Source: Anaerolineae bacterium (lineage in GTDB: Bacteria; Chloroflexota; Anaerolineae; Aggregatilineales; Phototrophicaceae). From it: 64,000 nucleotides of DNA. The stretch is from positions 62,001 through 126,000 of the forward strand of contig JADLAY010000069.1 in assembly GCA_020849765.1 (NCBI GenBank). The letters run 5' to 3'. Below the pieces are notes generated by a model. That model was given only the letters and a program-made list of their open reading frames with translations, was not told where the DNA came from and made no database searches. This document shows, in pieces, positions 51,943-60,999 of the stretch (position 1 is the stretch's first letter; each line of letters begins with the position of its first letter). A program made the translations under genes and the position numbers.

Positions 51943-53586
51943 ATGAGACAAAGCAAAACCCTGCTGCTACTCATATTTGGCGTAATGCTTCTCACAGTTG
52001 GCATTACCCTGCTTGCTTTCGGCGACACGGCTCCAGTCCATGCACAAGACGACGGTGAAGGTGATTACATTGGGGTGCGCGAATGCGCCTCCTGCCATCG
52101 CACGATGGTGCGCGAACATGCTGAAACCGCTCATGGTCTGGCGCTGCAAGACGTCGAACGCGACAAAGACCCCATCCTGGCCGATTTTGACCAGGGCGAA
52201 GATCTGCGTACCGTGACCTTCCCTGGCGACGACGAAGCGCGCGCCTTCGATGACGACGACATCGTCTACGTCATCGGCACAGGCAAACGCGTTCAGGCTT
52301 ACCTGGCCGAAGTCGACCGCCGGGAATACATGGTGCTTCCCGCACAGTGGAACGTCGAAGAAGGTGTTTGGGAACCGCTTGCGCTGGCGGAATCCTGGCC
52401 TGACCCCGCCTATGATTGGGCACAGAACTGCGCTTACTGCCACGTGACCAACCTTGACACTGAGCGTGGTCGTTGGGATGACGATGGCGTGCAGTGCGAG
52501 GCCTGTCACGGCCCCGGCAGTGAACATGCCGAGCTGGCTGGTGACATCAGCGGCGATTCGTCTGATGAAGAGCTCGCCGCCGTGCGCGCGGCCATCAATC
52601 CGGCCACCGACCCGCAGATCTGCGGGCAATGTCACGGGCGCGGCACCGACGCCGAGAATCATCCGTATCCCGCCGGTTACGTGCCGGGTGAGGATCTATC
52701 CGAGGTTTACACGCTCTCCACGCCTGACGATCTGGCGCACTGGTATCCGACAGGCCATGCGCGCAGCGCGTACATGCAGTACAACGAATGGCTGACCACC
52801 GGTCATGCCACATCGCTCTCCGCACTTCTGGATTACGCGGCGGGCGCCGAAGGCGTGGCGCAGGTCGATGACTCATGCCTGACCTGCCACAGCAGCGATT
52901 ACAACTACACCGAGAGCCTGATCGCGGCGGTTGCAGCCGGTAACCGTACGGGGGCCGCGCCGGATGCGCTGACGCTGGAAACCGCGCACTATCCGGTCGG
53001 CTGCACGACCTGCCACGATCCGCACTCGCAGGGCGAACTGCCCGACGAAGTGGTGCAAGAAGCCTATCCGCTCTGCACAAACTGCCACAGCACAGAGAAC
53101 TTCACGGGCGAAGGTGTCCATCACCCGGTCAAGGAAATGTTCGAAGGCATTCAGGTACTGCCACAGGTGAGCAGCCGTCCCAGCGATCACTTCCTGAACG
53201 CGAATGGCCCGGATTGCCAGACCTGCCATCTGCCAGAAGTGCCGGTCGATGACTTCGGCTCTCGTGTGAGCCACGCTTTCTCGCCGATCACGCCGCAAGC
53301 GGCGATGGACGTCGAAGGTTTGACCGACTCGTGCTCCGCGTGTCATGAAGAGGCTGTTACGCCGGAACTGCTGCAGAAGCTGATCGATGACGTCCAGACG
53401 GATACCCGCGAACGCATCGATATGGCGCGCGCAGCGGTGAATGCCGGGACGCCCACCTGGGTGATCGACGCGCTGGACTTTGTCGAGGGCGACGGCAGCC
53501 TGGGCATCCATAACTACGCGTATGCGGACGCCCTGCTTGACGCAATTTTCACTGAACTGGAATTGTTCCCGGCGTCGGGGCAATAA
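51943..53586 (+). CDS. Nine-heme cytochrome c
   Basis: A 547-residue exported protein with nine CxxCH heme sites: CASCH, CAYCH, CEACH, CGQCH, CLTCH, CTTCH, CTNCH, CQTCH and CSACH. The start MRQSKTLLLL gives a signal peptide ending near VHA; an upstream ATG at 51913 is in frame but lacks a ribosome-binding site. No Lys-type heme motif (CxxCK) or other catalytic signature is seen, so I call it an electron carrier or reductase of unknown substrate. It is the first of four genes that end with an NrfD-type membrane subunit, and the next gene begins 13 bases later. A two-component system lies upstream. Confidence 0.9.
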   Translation: MRQSKTLLLLIFGVMLLTVGITLLAFGDTAPVHAQDDGEGDYIGVRECASCHRTMVREHAETAHGLALQDVERDKDPILADFDQGEDLRTVTFPGDDEARAFDDDDIVYVIGTGKRVQAYLAEVDRREYMVLPAQWNVEEGVWEPLALAESWPDPAYDWAQNCAYCHVTNLDTERGRWDDDGVQCEACHGPGSEHAELAGDISGDSSDEELAAVRAAINPATDPQICGQCHGRGTDAENHPYPAGYVPGEDLSEVYTLSTPDDLAHWYPTGHARSAYMQYNEWLTTGHATSLSALLDYAAGAEGVAQVDDSCLTCHSSDYNYTESLIAAVAAGNRTGAAPDALTLETAHYPVGCTTCHDPHSQGELPDEVVQEAYPLCTNCHSTENFTGEGVHHPVKEMFEGIQVLPQVSSRPSDHFLNANGPDCQTCHLPEVPVDDFGSRVSHAFSPITPQAAMDVEGLTDSCSACHEEAVTPELLQKLIDDVQTDTRERIDMARAAVNAGTPTWVIDALDFVEGDGSLGIHNYAYADALLDAIFTELELFPASGQ

Positions 53587-53599
53587 AGGAGTGATGAAG

Positions 53600-54763
53600 A
53601 TGACAAACATGCATCGACGCCTGATCGTCTTCTTCACGGGGATTGGGATCACGTTGTTGTTGGCCGGGTTGTTGCCATTGGTGGCGGCTGCGCAGGATGC
53701 GACGCCGCAACCGACCGGGGAGCCACCCGTTGAAGAAACAACCGAGCCGTTCTACGACGTCGAAAACGTGCCTCTCGTTGAACCGACCGGAGATAACAGT
53801 TACTGCGTCCTTTGCCACAACCGCCCCTTGCAGACCGTGACTCTGCAGGATGGTCGCATTCTCAATCTGTACGTCAGCCCGGAGATCATCGCCAACTCGG
53901 TTCACGGGGTGAACAGCCCGAACGGCCCCCTGGGGTGTGTGGATTGCCACGGCGAAGATACCTTCCCGCACAGCGGCCCCACGCCGACCGATCAGCGCGA
54001 ATACACGTTCAAGTCTGTGTCCTTCTGTGTCAACTGCCACACCGACGAGGTGAACGAGCTGCAGCACGGGTTGCACGAGCAGGCCATCGCGCGCGGTAAC
54101 GATGCCGCCGCGGTCTGCACCGACTGCCACGGCGCGCACGACATTCGCCCGGTCGCTCAGTTTCCGGAACTGGTCGCCGGTGTTTGCGGTGACTGCCATG
54201 CGACCACGCTGGGTGAATGGCGTTCGAGCGCGCACGTCGACATCGGCCCGCTGGATTGCGCCACCTGCCACTCACCGCATACGCAGCAAATGCGCGGCGA
54301 CCTCACGGTCAATGAGCTTTGCATCAACTGTCACAAAGAAGTGCCGGATAACTTCGCGCACGACCAGCATCTCACCGGGGAAGACCCGATCGAATGCTCT
54401 GATTGTCACATGTTCGTGCCTGAGGAACTCACGGGTGTTTTGACGGAGGCGGTCGATGTCAGCACTGCTGCCGTGCCCGTATCCACAGGCCATACGTTCA
54501 CCGTCCAAACTGCAGCCTGCGATACCTGCCACCAGAATCTCATCACCTCTGGCGAATGGGATCGCTTGCGTGGTGAAACACAGGTGGCCGAGGTCGCCAG
54601 TGCCACAGCCGAGATCCCTGAACCCGAAGCAGCAGCGCCAGCCTCTAACGTGCAGCTTCTGCAGGGCTTAATCCTTGGGATCGGATTTGGCATTACGATC
54701 GCTACGATCTTCATTGCCCGTGGCAATCGGCGTCCTGCGCCCGATGCAGAGGACGAATCGTAA
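53600..54763 (+). CDS. Nine-heme cytochrome c, membrane-anchored
   Basis: A 387-residue exported protein with nine CxxCH sites: CVLCH, CVDCH, CVNCH, CTDCH, CGDCH, CATCH, CINCH, CSDCH and CDTCH. The start MTNMHRR is 8 bases after AGGAG. A signal peptide ends near VAAA and a C-terminal helix (LLQGLILGIGFGITIATIFI) with a basic tail anchors it. It differs in length and sequence from the preceding cytochrome. The arrangement of two cytochromes followed by Fe-S and NrfD-type subunits suggests a quinol-linked periplasmic electron pathway. Confidence 0.9.
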   Translation: MTNMHRRLIVFFTGIGITLLLAGLLPLVAAAQDATPQPTGEPPVEETTEPFYDVENVPLVEPTGDNSYCVLCHNRPLQTVTLQDGRILNLYVSPEIIANSVHGVNSPNGPLGCVDCHGEDTFPHSGPTPTDQREYTFKSVSFCVNCHTDEVNELQHGLHEQAIARGNDAAAVCTDCHGAHDIRPVAQFPELVAGVCGDCHATTLGEWRSSAHVDIGPLDCATCHSPHTQQMRGDLTVNELCINCHKEVPDNFAHDQHLTGEDPIECSDCHMFVPEELTGVLTEAVDVSTAAVPVSTGHTFTVQTAACDTCHQNLITSGEWDRLRGETQVAEVASATAEIPEPEAAAPASNVQLLQGLILGIGFGITIATIFIARGNRRPAPDAEDES

Positions 54764-54780
54764 GAGGGGGGAATAACGCT

Positions 54781-55647
54781 ATGGCTGATTATCAACAGCC
54801 ACCCAAACAGCCGGAGGTGAAACAACCGAAGGCGGTGGCCCCGACGCCAGAGAACTTACATCTTCTCTCGCGCCGCGACTTCATGACGCTCCTGATCGGC
54901 GGCGGCGCCTCGCTGGTGCTGGCCGCCACCCTGGCCCAGCCGCTCGATACCTTCGCCCGCCAGATCTCCGAGACGCGTCCGGCGGGCCACGAGGGTGACT
55001 CGAATTTCCACTGGGTTATGGTCATCGACCTCAGCCGCTGCATCGGCTGTGATTACTGCGTCTGGGCTTGCCAGGCGACCAACGATACCAAGGACGACAT
55101 GCGCTGGAACATCCGCATCGACGACGAAACGCCGCTCGGTGAAGTCTTCCACGTCACGCGTCCCTGCCTGCACTGCACTCACGCGCCGTGCGTAGAGGTG
55201 TGCCCGGTTTCCGCGACCTACCATCGGGCCGATGGCCTGGTGGCGATGGACTACAACAAGTGCATCGGCTGTCGCTACTGCCAGACGGCCTGCCCCTACG
55301 GCGCGCGCAGCTTCAACTGGTTCGAGCGCAGCGACGAGAATCCGCGCGTCCCGGAATGGGGTACGCCGGAAGTGCAGCGTCGTCCGCGCGGTGTGGTCGA
55401 GAAGTGCACGTTCTGCGTCCACCGTATCGATGCCGGTCTGGCCAACGGCCTGATGCCGGGCGTCGACGAAGATGCGACACCGGCCTGTGTCAACATTTGC
55501 CCGGTCAATGCGCGCTTCTTTGGCAACATCAACGACCCGAACAGCACCGTCTCGCGCATCATCAGCAGCCGCCCAACCATCCGCCTTCGTGAGGATCTGG
55601 GCACTGAACCGAACGTCTACTATATTCCGCCGGAGGGGTTGGTCTAA
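54781..55647 (+). CDS. 4Fe-4S ferredoxin-type subunit (NrfC/HybA/PsrB-like), Tat signal
   Basis: A 288-residue periplasmic electron-transfer subunit. A Tat signal is present: SRRDFMTLL followed by a hydrophobic stretch. Four Cys clusters follow: CIGCDYCVWACQ, CLHCTHAPCVEVCP, CIGCRYCQTACPYG and CTFCVHRI with a later CVNICP, enough for four [4Fe-4S] centres. Such subunits connect a catalytic or cytochrome partner to an NrfD-type quinol subunit. Its stop shares a base with the next start (TAATG), and the previous gene ends 17 bases upstream. Confidence 0.94.
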   Translation: MADYQQPPKQPEVKQPKAVAPTPENLHLLSRRDFMTLLIGGGASLVLAATLAQPLDTFARQISETRPAGHEGDSNFHWVMVIDLSRCIGCDYCVWACQATNDTKDDMRWNIRIDDETPLGEVFHVTRPCLHCTHAPCVEVCPVSATYHRADGLVAMDYNKCIGCRYCQTACPYGARSFNWFERSDENPRVPEWGTPEVQRRPRGVVEKCTFCVHRIDAGLANGLMPGVDEDATPACVNICPVNARFFGNINDPNSTVSRIISSRPTIRLREDLGTEPNVYYIPPEGLV

Positions 55648-56963
55648 TGACAGCAGCAAGCCACACCACAACGGCAAAGTTCAGGCCGATGGGGGTGAGA
55701 CATACCTCCCTGGCCTTCAAACTCTGGGTCGGCTTCCTCGTGCTGGCACTCATCATCGGGCTTGTCAGCGCGTCGCAGGTGATCATGAATGGCCTGGGCG
55801 TCACCAACCTGACGGATGAACTGCCCTGGGGCCTGTGGATTACCCTGGATCTCTCGTCGATTGCGCTCGGCGCCGGGGCGTTTACGCTCTCGGCTGCCGT
55901 CTATCTGTTCGGGCTGAAGCGCTATGAGGCCATCGCGCGGGCGGCGGTCTTCGTCGGCTTGCTCGGCTATTCGTCCGCCATGCTCGCGCTCTTCATGGAT
56001 ATCGGGCGCTACGATCGCTTCTATCACCCGCTCATCTACTGGAACGTCCACTCGGTGCTGTGGGAAATCACGATGTGTGTCATGTTGTACACCACCGTGC
56101 TGCTGATGGAGCTGATCCCGATCATCATCGAGAGCACGCCGCTCAAGAACATCGCCATCCTGCGCACACTGGCGCATGTGCTGCACCGTTTCATGCCCGT
56201 GGTCGCGCTGGTCGGTATGGGCTTGTCTCTGCTGCATCAATCGTCGCTGGGTGCCACTTATGGCATTCTGACAGCGCGCCCGGTCTGGTATTCGCCGTCC
56301 GCACCCGTGCTCTTCATCCTGTCGGCAGTTGCCGCAGGCGCGGCGGTCACGATGCTGGCGACCGTCCTGGCCGGCAAACTGCTCCGCAAAGAGCTGGTGC
56401 CGGAAGATGTGCTCTTCGGCGTTGCCAAGCTGGTCGGTTTTGCCTGTCTGGCCTATCTGTACTTGAAACTGTGGAGCTGGGCTGCAACCAACTACTACAG
56501 CCAGGTTCCGGAACGCCAGTTAGGGTCTGAGATCCTGTCGCAAAACACGCCCTATAACTTCACCTTCTGGTTTGGCGAAGTCCTGTTTGGGGCGTTGGTG
56601 CCGGCCATCTTCATGCTCTGGCGCCGGACCCGCAGCAACCGCAACATCCTGATCCTGGGCGCGCTCATGATCATCGCCGGGTTGGTCATCAACCGCTGGA
56701 ACATGACTCTGTCCGGCTTCGTCATTCCGCTCGATTGGTCGCCGGGGACACGAGATGTCTTCCCTATAAATCAGTATATGCCGTCGCTGATCGAATGGGG
56801 CGTCGCCATCGGCATTCTCGCTTATGGCGGGCTGGCGTTCACACTCGGTATTCGCTTCCTCAATCTGTATCCGCAGGCGCGCGAGCTGCCGCCCAATGAG
56901 CCGGTGAAGGCTACGGCTGAGGCGGCTGCGCCCAGCACTCCGGTCGCCCCTGCCAGCGCATAG
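55647..56963 (+). CDS. NrfD/PsrC family membrane subunit
   Basis: A 438-residue integral membrane protein of the NrfD/PsrC family, which exchanges electrons between the quinone pool and periplasmic Fe-S subunits. About ten helices are visible. Family features are ELPWGLWITLDLSSIALGAGAF and the acidic and polar residues DIGRYDRFYHPLIYWNVHS that line the quinol site. The start overlaps the ferredoxin gene by one base. No molybdopterin catalytic subunit is encoded, unlike in PsrABC, so the cytochromes may be the electron acceptors or donors. A terminator follows. Confidence 0.93.
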   Translation: MTAASHTTTAKFRPMGVRHTSLAFKLWVGFLVLALIIGLVSASQVIMNGLGVTNLTDELPWGLWITLDLSSIALGAGAFTLSAAVYLFGLKRYEAIARAAVFVGLLGYSSAMLALFMDIGRYDRFYHPLIYWNVHSVLWEITMCVMLYTTVLLMELIPIIIESTPLKNIAILRTLAHVLHRFMPVVALVGMGLSLLHQSSLGATYGILTARPVWYSPSAPVLFILSAVAAGAAVTMLATVLAGKLLRKELVPEDVLFGVAKLVGFACLAYLYLKLWSWAATNYYSQVPERQLGSEILSQNTPYNFTFWFGEVLFGALVPAIFMLWRRTRSNRNILILGALMIIAGLVINRWNMTLSGFVIPLDWSPGTRDVFPINQYMPSLIEWGVAIGILAYGGLAFTLGIRFLNLYPQARELPPNEPVKATAEAAAPSTPVAPASA

Positions 56964-56989
56964 ATTGTTCCCGCATCACCACTGATGCT

Positions 56990-57025
56990 ACCGGCGCAGA
57001 GTTTGTTCTGCGCCGGTTTGTTTTT
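56990..57025 (+). terminator. Intrinsic terminator of the multiheme cytochrome operon
   Basis: An 11-bp perfect stem (56990-57000 with 57007-57017) with a 6-base loop is followed by TTGTTTTTA. It starts 27 bases after the NrfD-type stop. Confidence 0.85.
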
Positions 57026-57073
57026 ATACTGTGCCCCTTGCCTGAACTTCGATAATGGAGGTCATGATCTATC

Positions 57074-57499
57074 GTGCCCGCGAACATACTGCTCCTGCTT
57101 TCGACGCTCCTGTGGGGCATCTGGGGTTACACCAATAAGCTGGCGGTCGGCCACGCGCATCCGCTCACCGTCCAGTGGATGTACAGCATTCCGATCGCGC
57201 TTATGATCCCCGTCTACTACTGGTTGGGAGCGACGACTGCGCCCGCCACCAATATGAATGGCGATGCTCTCAAATATGCGCTCATCTCCGGTTTGATGTC
57301 CGGTGCCGCCGGGCTGCTCTACTTTTTCGCCGTGCGCAATACGTCCGCCTCGGTCGCGACGGCCATTACGGCGGCTTATCCGATTGTCACGTTATTCCTG
57401 GCTGTGCTGCTGCAAACGGAGGCGTTCACCTGGCGCAAGCTGATCGGCATCCTGGTCGTGATCGGCGGCATCGTCCTGCTGCAGAGTGAGGGGTCTTAG
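57074..57499 (+). CDS. Half-size EamA/DMT family transporter
   Basis: A 141-residue membrane protein with about five helices, one EamA repeat rather than the usual two (ILLLLSTLLWGIWGYTNKLAV near the start, KLIGILVVIGGIVLLQS at the end). Half-size members act as dimers. The start is a GTG with GGAGGT 11 bases upstream; no in-frame ATG fits better. The substrate is unknown. It overlaps the convergent glycosyltransferase-like gene by 4 bases. Confidence 0.82.
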   Translation: MPANILLLLSTLLWGIWGYTNKLAVGHAHPLTVQWMYSIPIALMIPVYYWLGATTAPATNMNGDALKYALISGLMSGAAGLLYFFAVRNTSASVATAITAAYPIVTLFLAVLLQTEAFTWRKLIGILVVIGGIVLLQSEGS

Positions 57500-58923
57500 C
57501 GGTCGTGGGTTGATGGATGGGGCGCCGCGCTCGTGCGCCGGTTTGTGTACCAGAAGTACAGGCTGACGAGCGCTGCCGCCGAGAAGATGAACCACGCCGG
57601 GTCGGTCGGCACGCGGTAGCGCGTCGAGGGGTGGAAGACGACATAGACCAGCGTCATCGCGATTTGCAGGAACCACAGCAGCGAAACGTCGCGCCACTGG
57701 CGCCAGGTGAGCACGATGCCGACGCAGCCAAGGACGAACAGGCTGCCCCAGTAGATCACATGGACAGCGCGTCCCACTTGATCGAACAGCGGCAGCGAAT
57801 AGGCGCCGACGGGATCGCCCGGCGGTAGATCGGTCAGAAGCAGTTCGCCATCCTCGCCCTGCTCGACGACGATATTGCCCTGGTAATCGATGCGCGGCAG
57901 TTCGCCCTCGGTCGGGTTCAAGCGCGGCGCAATGCCGATGCTCCAATGCACCAGGAATTTGAGGCCGAACAATTCGACCAGCTTATCCGGGTTCTCGCGC
58001 CAGAAGTCCAACGCCAGCTCGAAGCGCTTCGCATCCGCCTCGCGCGATTGCGGGTCGAGGTTGTCGATTTCTTCCGGGTCAGGCGACGTCCACTGGACAT
58101 CGTAACCCGCGCGGAAATACGGGATCACGTAGCGGCTGTTGCCCTGCCATAGATTCGAGCCGGACGTAATCGTCATCGGCACGAAGGCGCCGTAGACGTC
58201 GTAGTTGCGCGCGATCCAGGGCACCAGAGTCAGCATGCCGATCAGGGCGACCGGCAGCAAGCGGGCCAGCGTCTGCCACAGGTTGAGCCGCAGCAAAAAC
58301 CAGATGCCGACCAACAGCGCAAACGGCGGCAGAATCGGGCGCGTCAACATCCCCAGGCCCAATACCAGACCACCCGCAATCGCGAGTAGCCAGCCACGTC
58401 CATCAAACGTGGGGCGGCTGCGCAGCAAGACCATCAACCACGTGAAGGCGTACAGCTCCGTCATGAAGAACGGCGTGTCAATCACCGTCAGGTTCTGGAA
58501 GATCAGGTAGGGATAGAAGGCGTACATCAGCCCGGCCAGCGTGCCGACGATGTCGCCACGCGGCAGCAACCGGCGGGCGATGTCGTAGACGAAGGCGATC
58601 GAGAAGCAGTCGAGCACGATGTGGAGCAGCGCCACCTGCAGCGCGCCGCGACCGAACAGCCCATAGAGACCGGCCAGCAGATAGCTGTACAGCGGCGGGA
58701 TTAGCGCATCCGCCTGGCCGAGCGTGCGGCCATAGATGCCCGTAGCGAGCAGATTCTGCGCATAAGCATCATACGAATCGGAGCCGTGGATCGCACCCGT
58801 GGCGACGAAATCGAACACCGAGGGGAAACCTAAAAAGATGATCAGTCGCAGCAGCACCGCAAGCAGGAGTACGAACAGCAGGCGGTAGCGCCATGCAGCA
58901 CGGACGGTCACGGAACGGGTCAT
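57496..58923 (-). CDS. GT39/ArnT-like membrane glycosyltransferase family protein
   Basis: A 475-residue polytopic membrane protein with about 10-12 helices. The early outer loop after helix 1 contains GSDSYDAYAQNLLATGIYG, an acidic loop of the kind that holds the catalytic Asp of GT-C enzymes using polyprenyl-linked sugars. Other GT-C signs are IPPLYSYLLAGLYGLFGRG and the helix bundle that follows. The start MTRSVTVRA overlaps the previous stop as ATGA. It follows a methyltransferase gene, so both could modify a cell-surface glycan or lipid. Confidence 0.75.
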   Translation of the reverse strand: MTRSVTVRAAWRYRLLFVLLLAVLLRLIIFLGFPSVFDFVATGAIHGSDSYDAYAQNLLATGIYGRTLGQADALIPPLYSYLLAGLYGLFGRGALQVALLHIVLDCFSIAFVYDIARRLLPRGDIVGTLAGLMYAFYPYLIFQNLTVIDTPFFMTELYAFTWLMVLLRSRPTFDGRGWLLAIAGGLVLGLGMLTRPILPPFALLVGIWFLLRLNLWQTLARLLPVALIGMLTLVPWIARNYDVYGAFVPMTITSGSNLWQGNSRYVIPYFRAGYDVQWTSPDPEEIDNLDPQSREADAKRFELALDFWRENPDKLVELFGLKFLVHWSIGIAPRLNPTEGELPRIDYQGNIVVEQGEDGELLLTDLPPGDPVGAYSLPLFDQVGRAVHVIYWGSLFVLGCVGIVLTWRQWRDVSLLWFLQIAMTLVYVVFHPSTRYRVPTDPAWFIFSAAALVSLYFWYTNRRTSAAPHPSTHDR

Positions 58924-59855
58924 CGCTTTCGGGCAGTGATCGAGATGATGTCGAGCGGGTTCACCAGCAGTGACCACTCGGACAATTTGAAGGCGCGCTC
59001 AGCGCGGGAGAGCAGACTCGCCAGCAGCGAGCTGTACATGCTCAGGCGGTCAAGGAACAGCCGCAGCGTGACGTACTTGCCGACGTGCTGCACGCGCACG
59101 ATCTCGAAGCCCGCGCTTTCGAGCAATCGTGACAGCGTCTGCTGCGAGAAGTAATAGACGTGCTCTTCCGAGAGCTTGTAGCCGACCCAGCGGGTGCCGG
59201 TCAGGCGCGCCGGGATGCTTTCGATATCCGGTGTTGCCAGGGAGAGGATGCCGCCCGGCTTGAGCAGCGTGGCGATTTCGGCGATGTATGCTTTCGGATC
59301 GGGCACGTGCTCGATCACATCCCACAGCGTCACCAGGTCATAATCACCCGTGGGATAATCCTGATCCAGCAGACTGCCCTGACGCACGTCGTAGCCGAAG
59401 CGCTCACGCGCATACTGCACGACGAAGTTCGAGACGTCGACGCCCTGCACCTGCCAGCCATGCTTATGTGCTTCGTCCAGGAAAAAGCCCGCCGCGCAGC
59501 CCACGTCCAGCAGCTTGCCCGGTTGAACGAATTGTTCAAGCCTGCGCAGCCGCCGGGCGAAAGTCTTGCGGATGTTCGCCTCGTCCTTGAGGTAATGGCT
59601 GTAGCCGACGATGCCCGACTCGTCGTTATGGAAATAGGACTCATCGTAGAGCGCGTACAAATCGCTCGCTTCGGGACGGCTGCCGACGAAGACCAGCCTG
59701 CAGTTGGCGCACTGCACCAGGCCCAGCCCGTTGCTCGGCAAAAATGGATGCACATCCTGGCTGCCGCACTGGTTGCACGGGACAACGTCGAGTCGGGTGA
59801 TCGTCTCGACGTACTGAAACAGGGGATGTGTTTCTGTCAGTGTCCCACGCGCCAT
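58920..59855 (-). CDS. SAM-dependent methyltransferase with N-terminal zinc-ribbon-like segment
   Basis: A 311-residue class I methyltransferase. The N-terminal 60 residues hold two Cys pairs, CNQC and CANC, likely a zinc knuckle. The SAM loop is LLDVGCAAGFFLDEA, the acidic strand end VQGVDVSNF, and the later motif VTLWDVIEHVPDP is typical. Proteins of this layout are common in sugar and polysaccharide biosynthesis. Its stop overlaps the start of the GT-C-like gene, so they form an operon. Confidence 0.87.
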   Translation of the reverse strand: MARGTLTETHPLFQYVETITRLDVVPCNQCGSQDVHPFLPSNGLGLVQCANCRLVFVGSRPEASDLYALYDESYFHNDESGIVGYSHYLKDEANIRKTFARRLRRLEQFVQPGKLLDVGCAAGFFLDEAHKHGWQVQGVDVSNFVVQYARERFGYDVRQGSLLDQDYPTGDYDLVTLWDVIEHVPDPKAYIAEIATLLKPGGILSLATPDIESIPARLTGTRWVGYKLSEEHVYYFSQQTLSRLLESAGFEIVRVQHVGKYVTLRLFLDRLSMYSSLLASLLSRAERAFKLSEWSLLVNPLDIISITARKR

Positions 59856-59940
59856 TTGGCAAAGCGACCCCTTGAGGCGAAAAGCACGCGCATTTTATCG
59901 CGCTTTAAGAGGACATTCAACGCCTGGGGCAAATATGCCA

Positions 59941-60549
59941 TCATTCGGCCCGTTCTTGCTCGGCCAGCACGCGCTCGATCACCTGGCGGAAGACGTCGAG
60001 CGGCTGCGCGCCGGAGACGAGATAGCGCTGCGCCAGGATCGTCGCGGGCACCCCCTGCAGCCCGATCTGATAGGCAAACATGATGTCCTCGTCGACTTGC
60101 TGTGCGTACTGCGGATCGGAAAAGATCGTATCGAGATCGGGCGTCACCAGCCCGACGGCTGCCAGCGCCCCGGCCAGCACGTCCAACTGGGAGATGTCTT
60201 TGCCGTCCATCCAGTAGGCGCGCTCGACCACGCGGTGATAGGCGCGGCCTTTACCGTGCGCCAGGGCGTACTTTTCCAGGATGAGCGCCGGTCGCGAATC
60301 GATACCGAACGGCCCGGAATTAACCTCGACGCCATAATCTGTCTGTGCCCGCTGCTTGAAGATGACGCGCCCGCGCTCGATCTGCGCTTTGTACTCTGGC
60401 GGAACCGGCGGTGAGCCTGCCGGGCGCAGCTCATACGAGCGCCAATGCAACTCCAGGTCGTAGCTTCGCTCTAGCTCCTCCAAACTGAAGGAGACGAGAA
60501 AGCACCATGGTCAGACGAAATCCGACCAGACATCGAGCCGCAGGGGCAT
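59941..60549 (-). CDS. DsbA/FrnE family oxidoreductase, probable selenoprotein (in-frame UGA for Sec13)
   Basis: A 202-residue thioredoxin-fold protein if the UGA at 60511-60513 is read as selenocysteine. The frame starts MPLRLDVWSDFV, then UGA, then PWC: exactly the CPWC active site of FrnE-type DsbA proteins with its first Cys replaced. After it the family sequence continues without a break (LEELERSYDLELHWRSYELR, then the GVPATILA cis-Pro loop). The ATG has GGAGGAGG upstream and shares a base with the upstream stop (TGATG). A SECIS-like hairpin follows the UGA. A caller that stops at UGA would begin at TTG 60483 and lose the active site. A true nonsense mutation is the alternative. Confidence 0.85.
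60475..60493 (-). promoter_or_regulatory. Bacterial SECIS-like hairpin within the FrnE-like gene
   Basis: On the minus strand CTCCTTC and GGAGGAG pair over 7 bp (one U-G pair) around the loop AGTTT. The loop begins 24 bases after the UGA, inside the usual 16-37 range, and has G at its second position, as bacterial SECIS elements do. An outer CTC/GAG pair extends it. The element lies in the coding frame. Confidence 0.7.
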
Positions 60550-60968
60550 CACCCCTCCTCCAACTGGCCGCGGACACGCGTTGGTGTTACGCGAATAGCG
60601 AGCGAGAACATGGCGTCGAAGCTCTCCGGCGTCATGTCAATGGCCGGGATGCTCTCCGCATATTTGTTCATGTATGCCGCCTGTTTGGTCGCTGGCAGCG
60701 CGCCGGGGTCGAGCACGGCATCGCCCATGATGACGAGGAATTCTTCGGCATCATCACGCAGGACAATGTTCAGGGCGACCTTTGGATTGGCCCTGATGTT
60801 GCGGATCTTTTGCGCCTGGGGCTGGCTGTAGATCAGGAATTTGCCATCTTCAAAGACAAACCACACGGGCGTCGGCTGAGGTTGGCCATCCGCACGCACG
60901 GTTGTGAACCACATGTATTCGGCCTCGGCGATGACAGCAGCATATTTCGCATCAATCGAGACACTCAT
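60549..60968 (-). CDS. PPOX-type (pyridoxamine 5'-phosphate oxidase-like) flavin/F420-binding protein
   Basis: A 139-residue split-barrel protein. The start MSVSIDAKYAAV has AGGAG 8 bases upstream. Family signs are the strand pair YMWFTTVRADGQPQPTPVWF, DGKFLIYSQPQAQKIRNIRANPKVALNI and the late strand VRVTPTRVR. Short members of this type bind FMN or F420 and are often annotated as TIGR03667-like enzymes. The stop overlaps the FrnE-like start (TGATG), so the two are translationally coupled. That suggests linked redox roles. Confidence 0.85.
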   Translation of the reverse strand: MSVSIDAKYAAVIAEAEYMWFTTVRADGQPQPTPVWFVFEDGKFLIYSQPQAQKIRNIRANPKVALNIVLRDDAEEFLVIMGDAVLDPGALPATKQAAYMNKYAESIPAIDMTPESFDAMFSLAIRVTPTRVRGQLEEG

Positions 60969-60999
60969 GCAAGTTGCTCCTGAAGTAAGCAGAAATAAG

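Noticed and set aside
59941-60483. Shorter DsbA-like gene starting at TTG 60483
   Set aside because: It would begin inside the thioredoxin fold without the CxxC site, lacks a ribosome-binding site, and ignores perfect family sequence on the other side of the UGA.
59941-60549. FrnE-like gene as a pseudogene with a nonsense codon
   Set aside because: A random nonsense codon exactly at the redox-active Cys, followed by a SECIS-like hairpin and an intact frame, is less likely than Sec. It stays possible until selenium genes are found.
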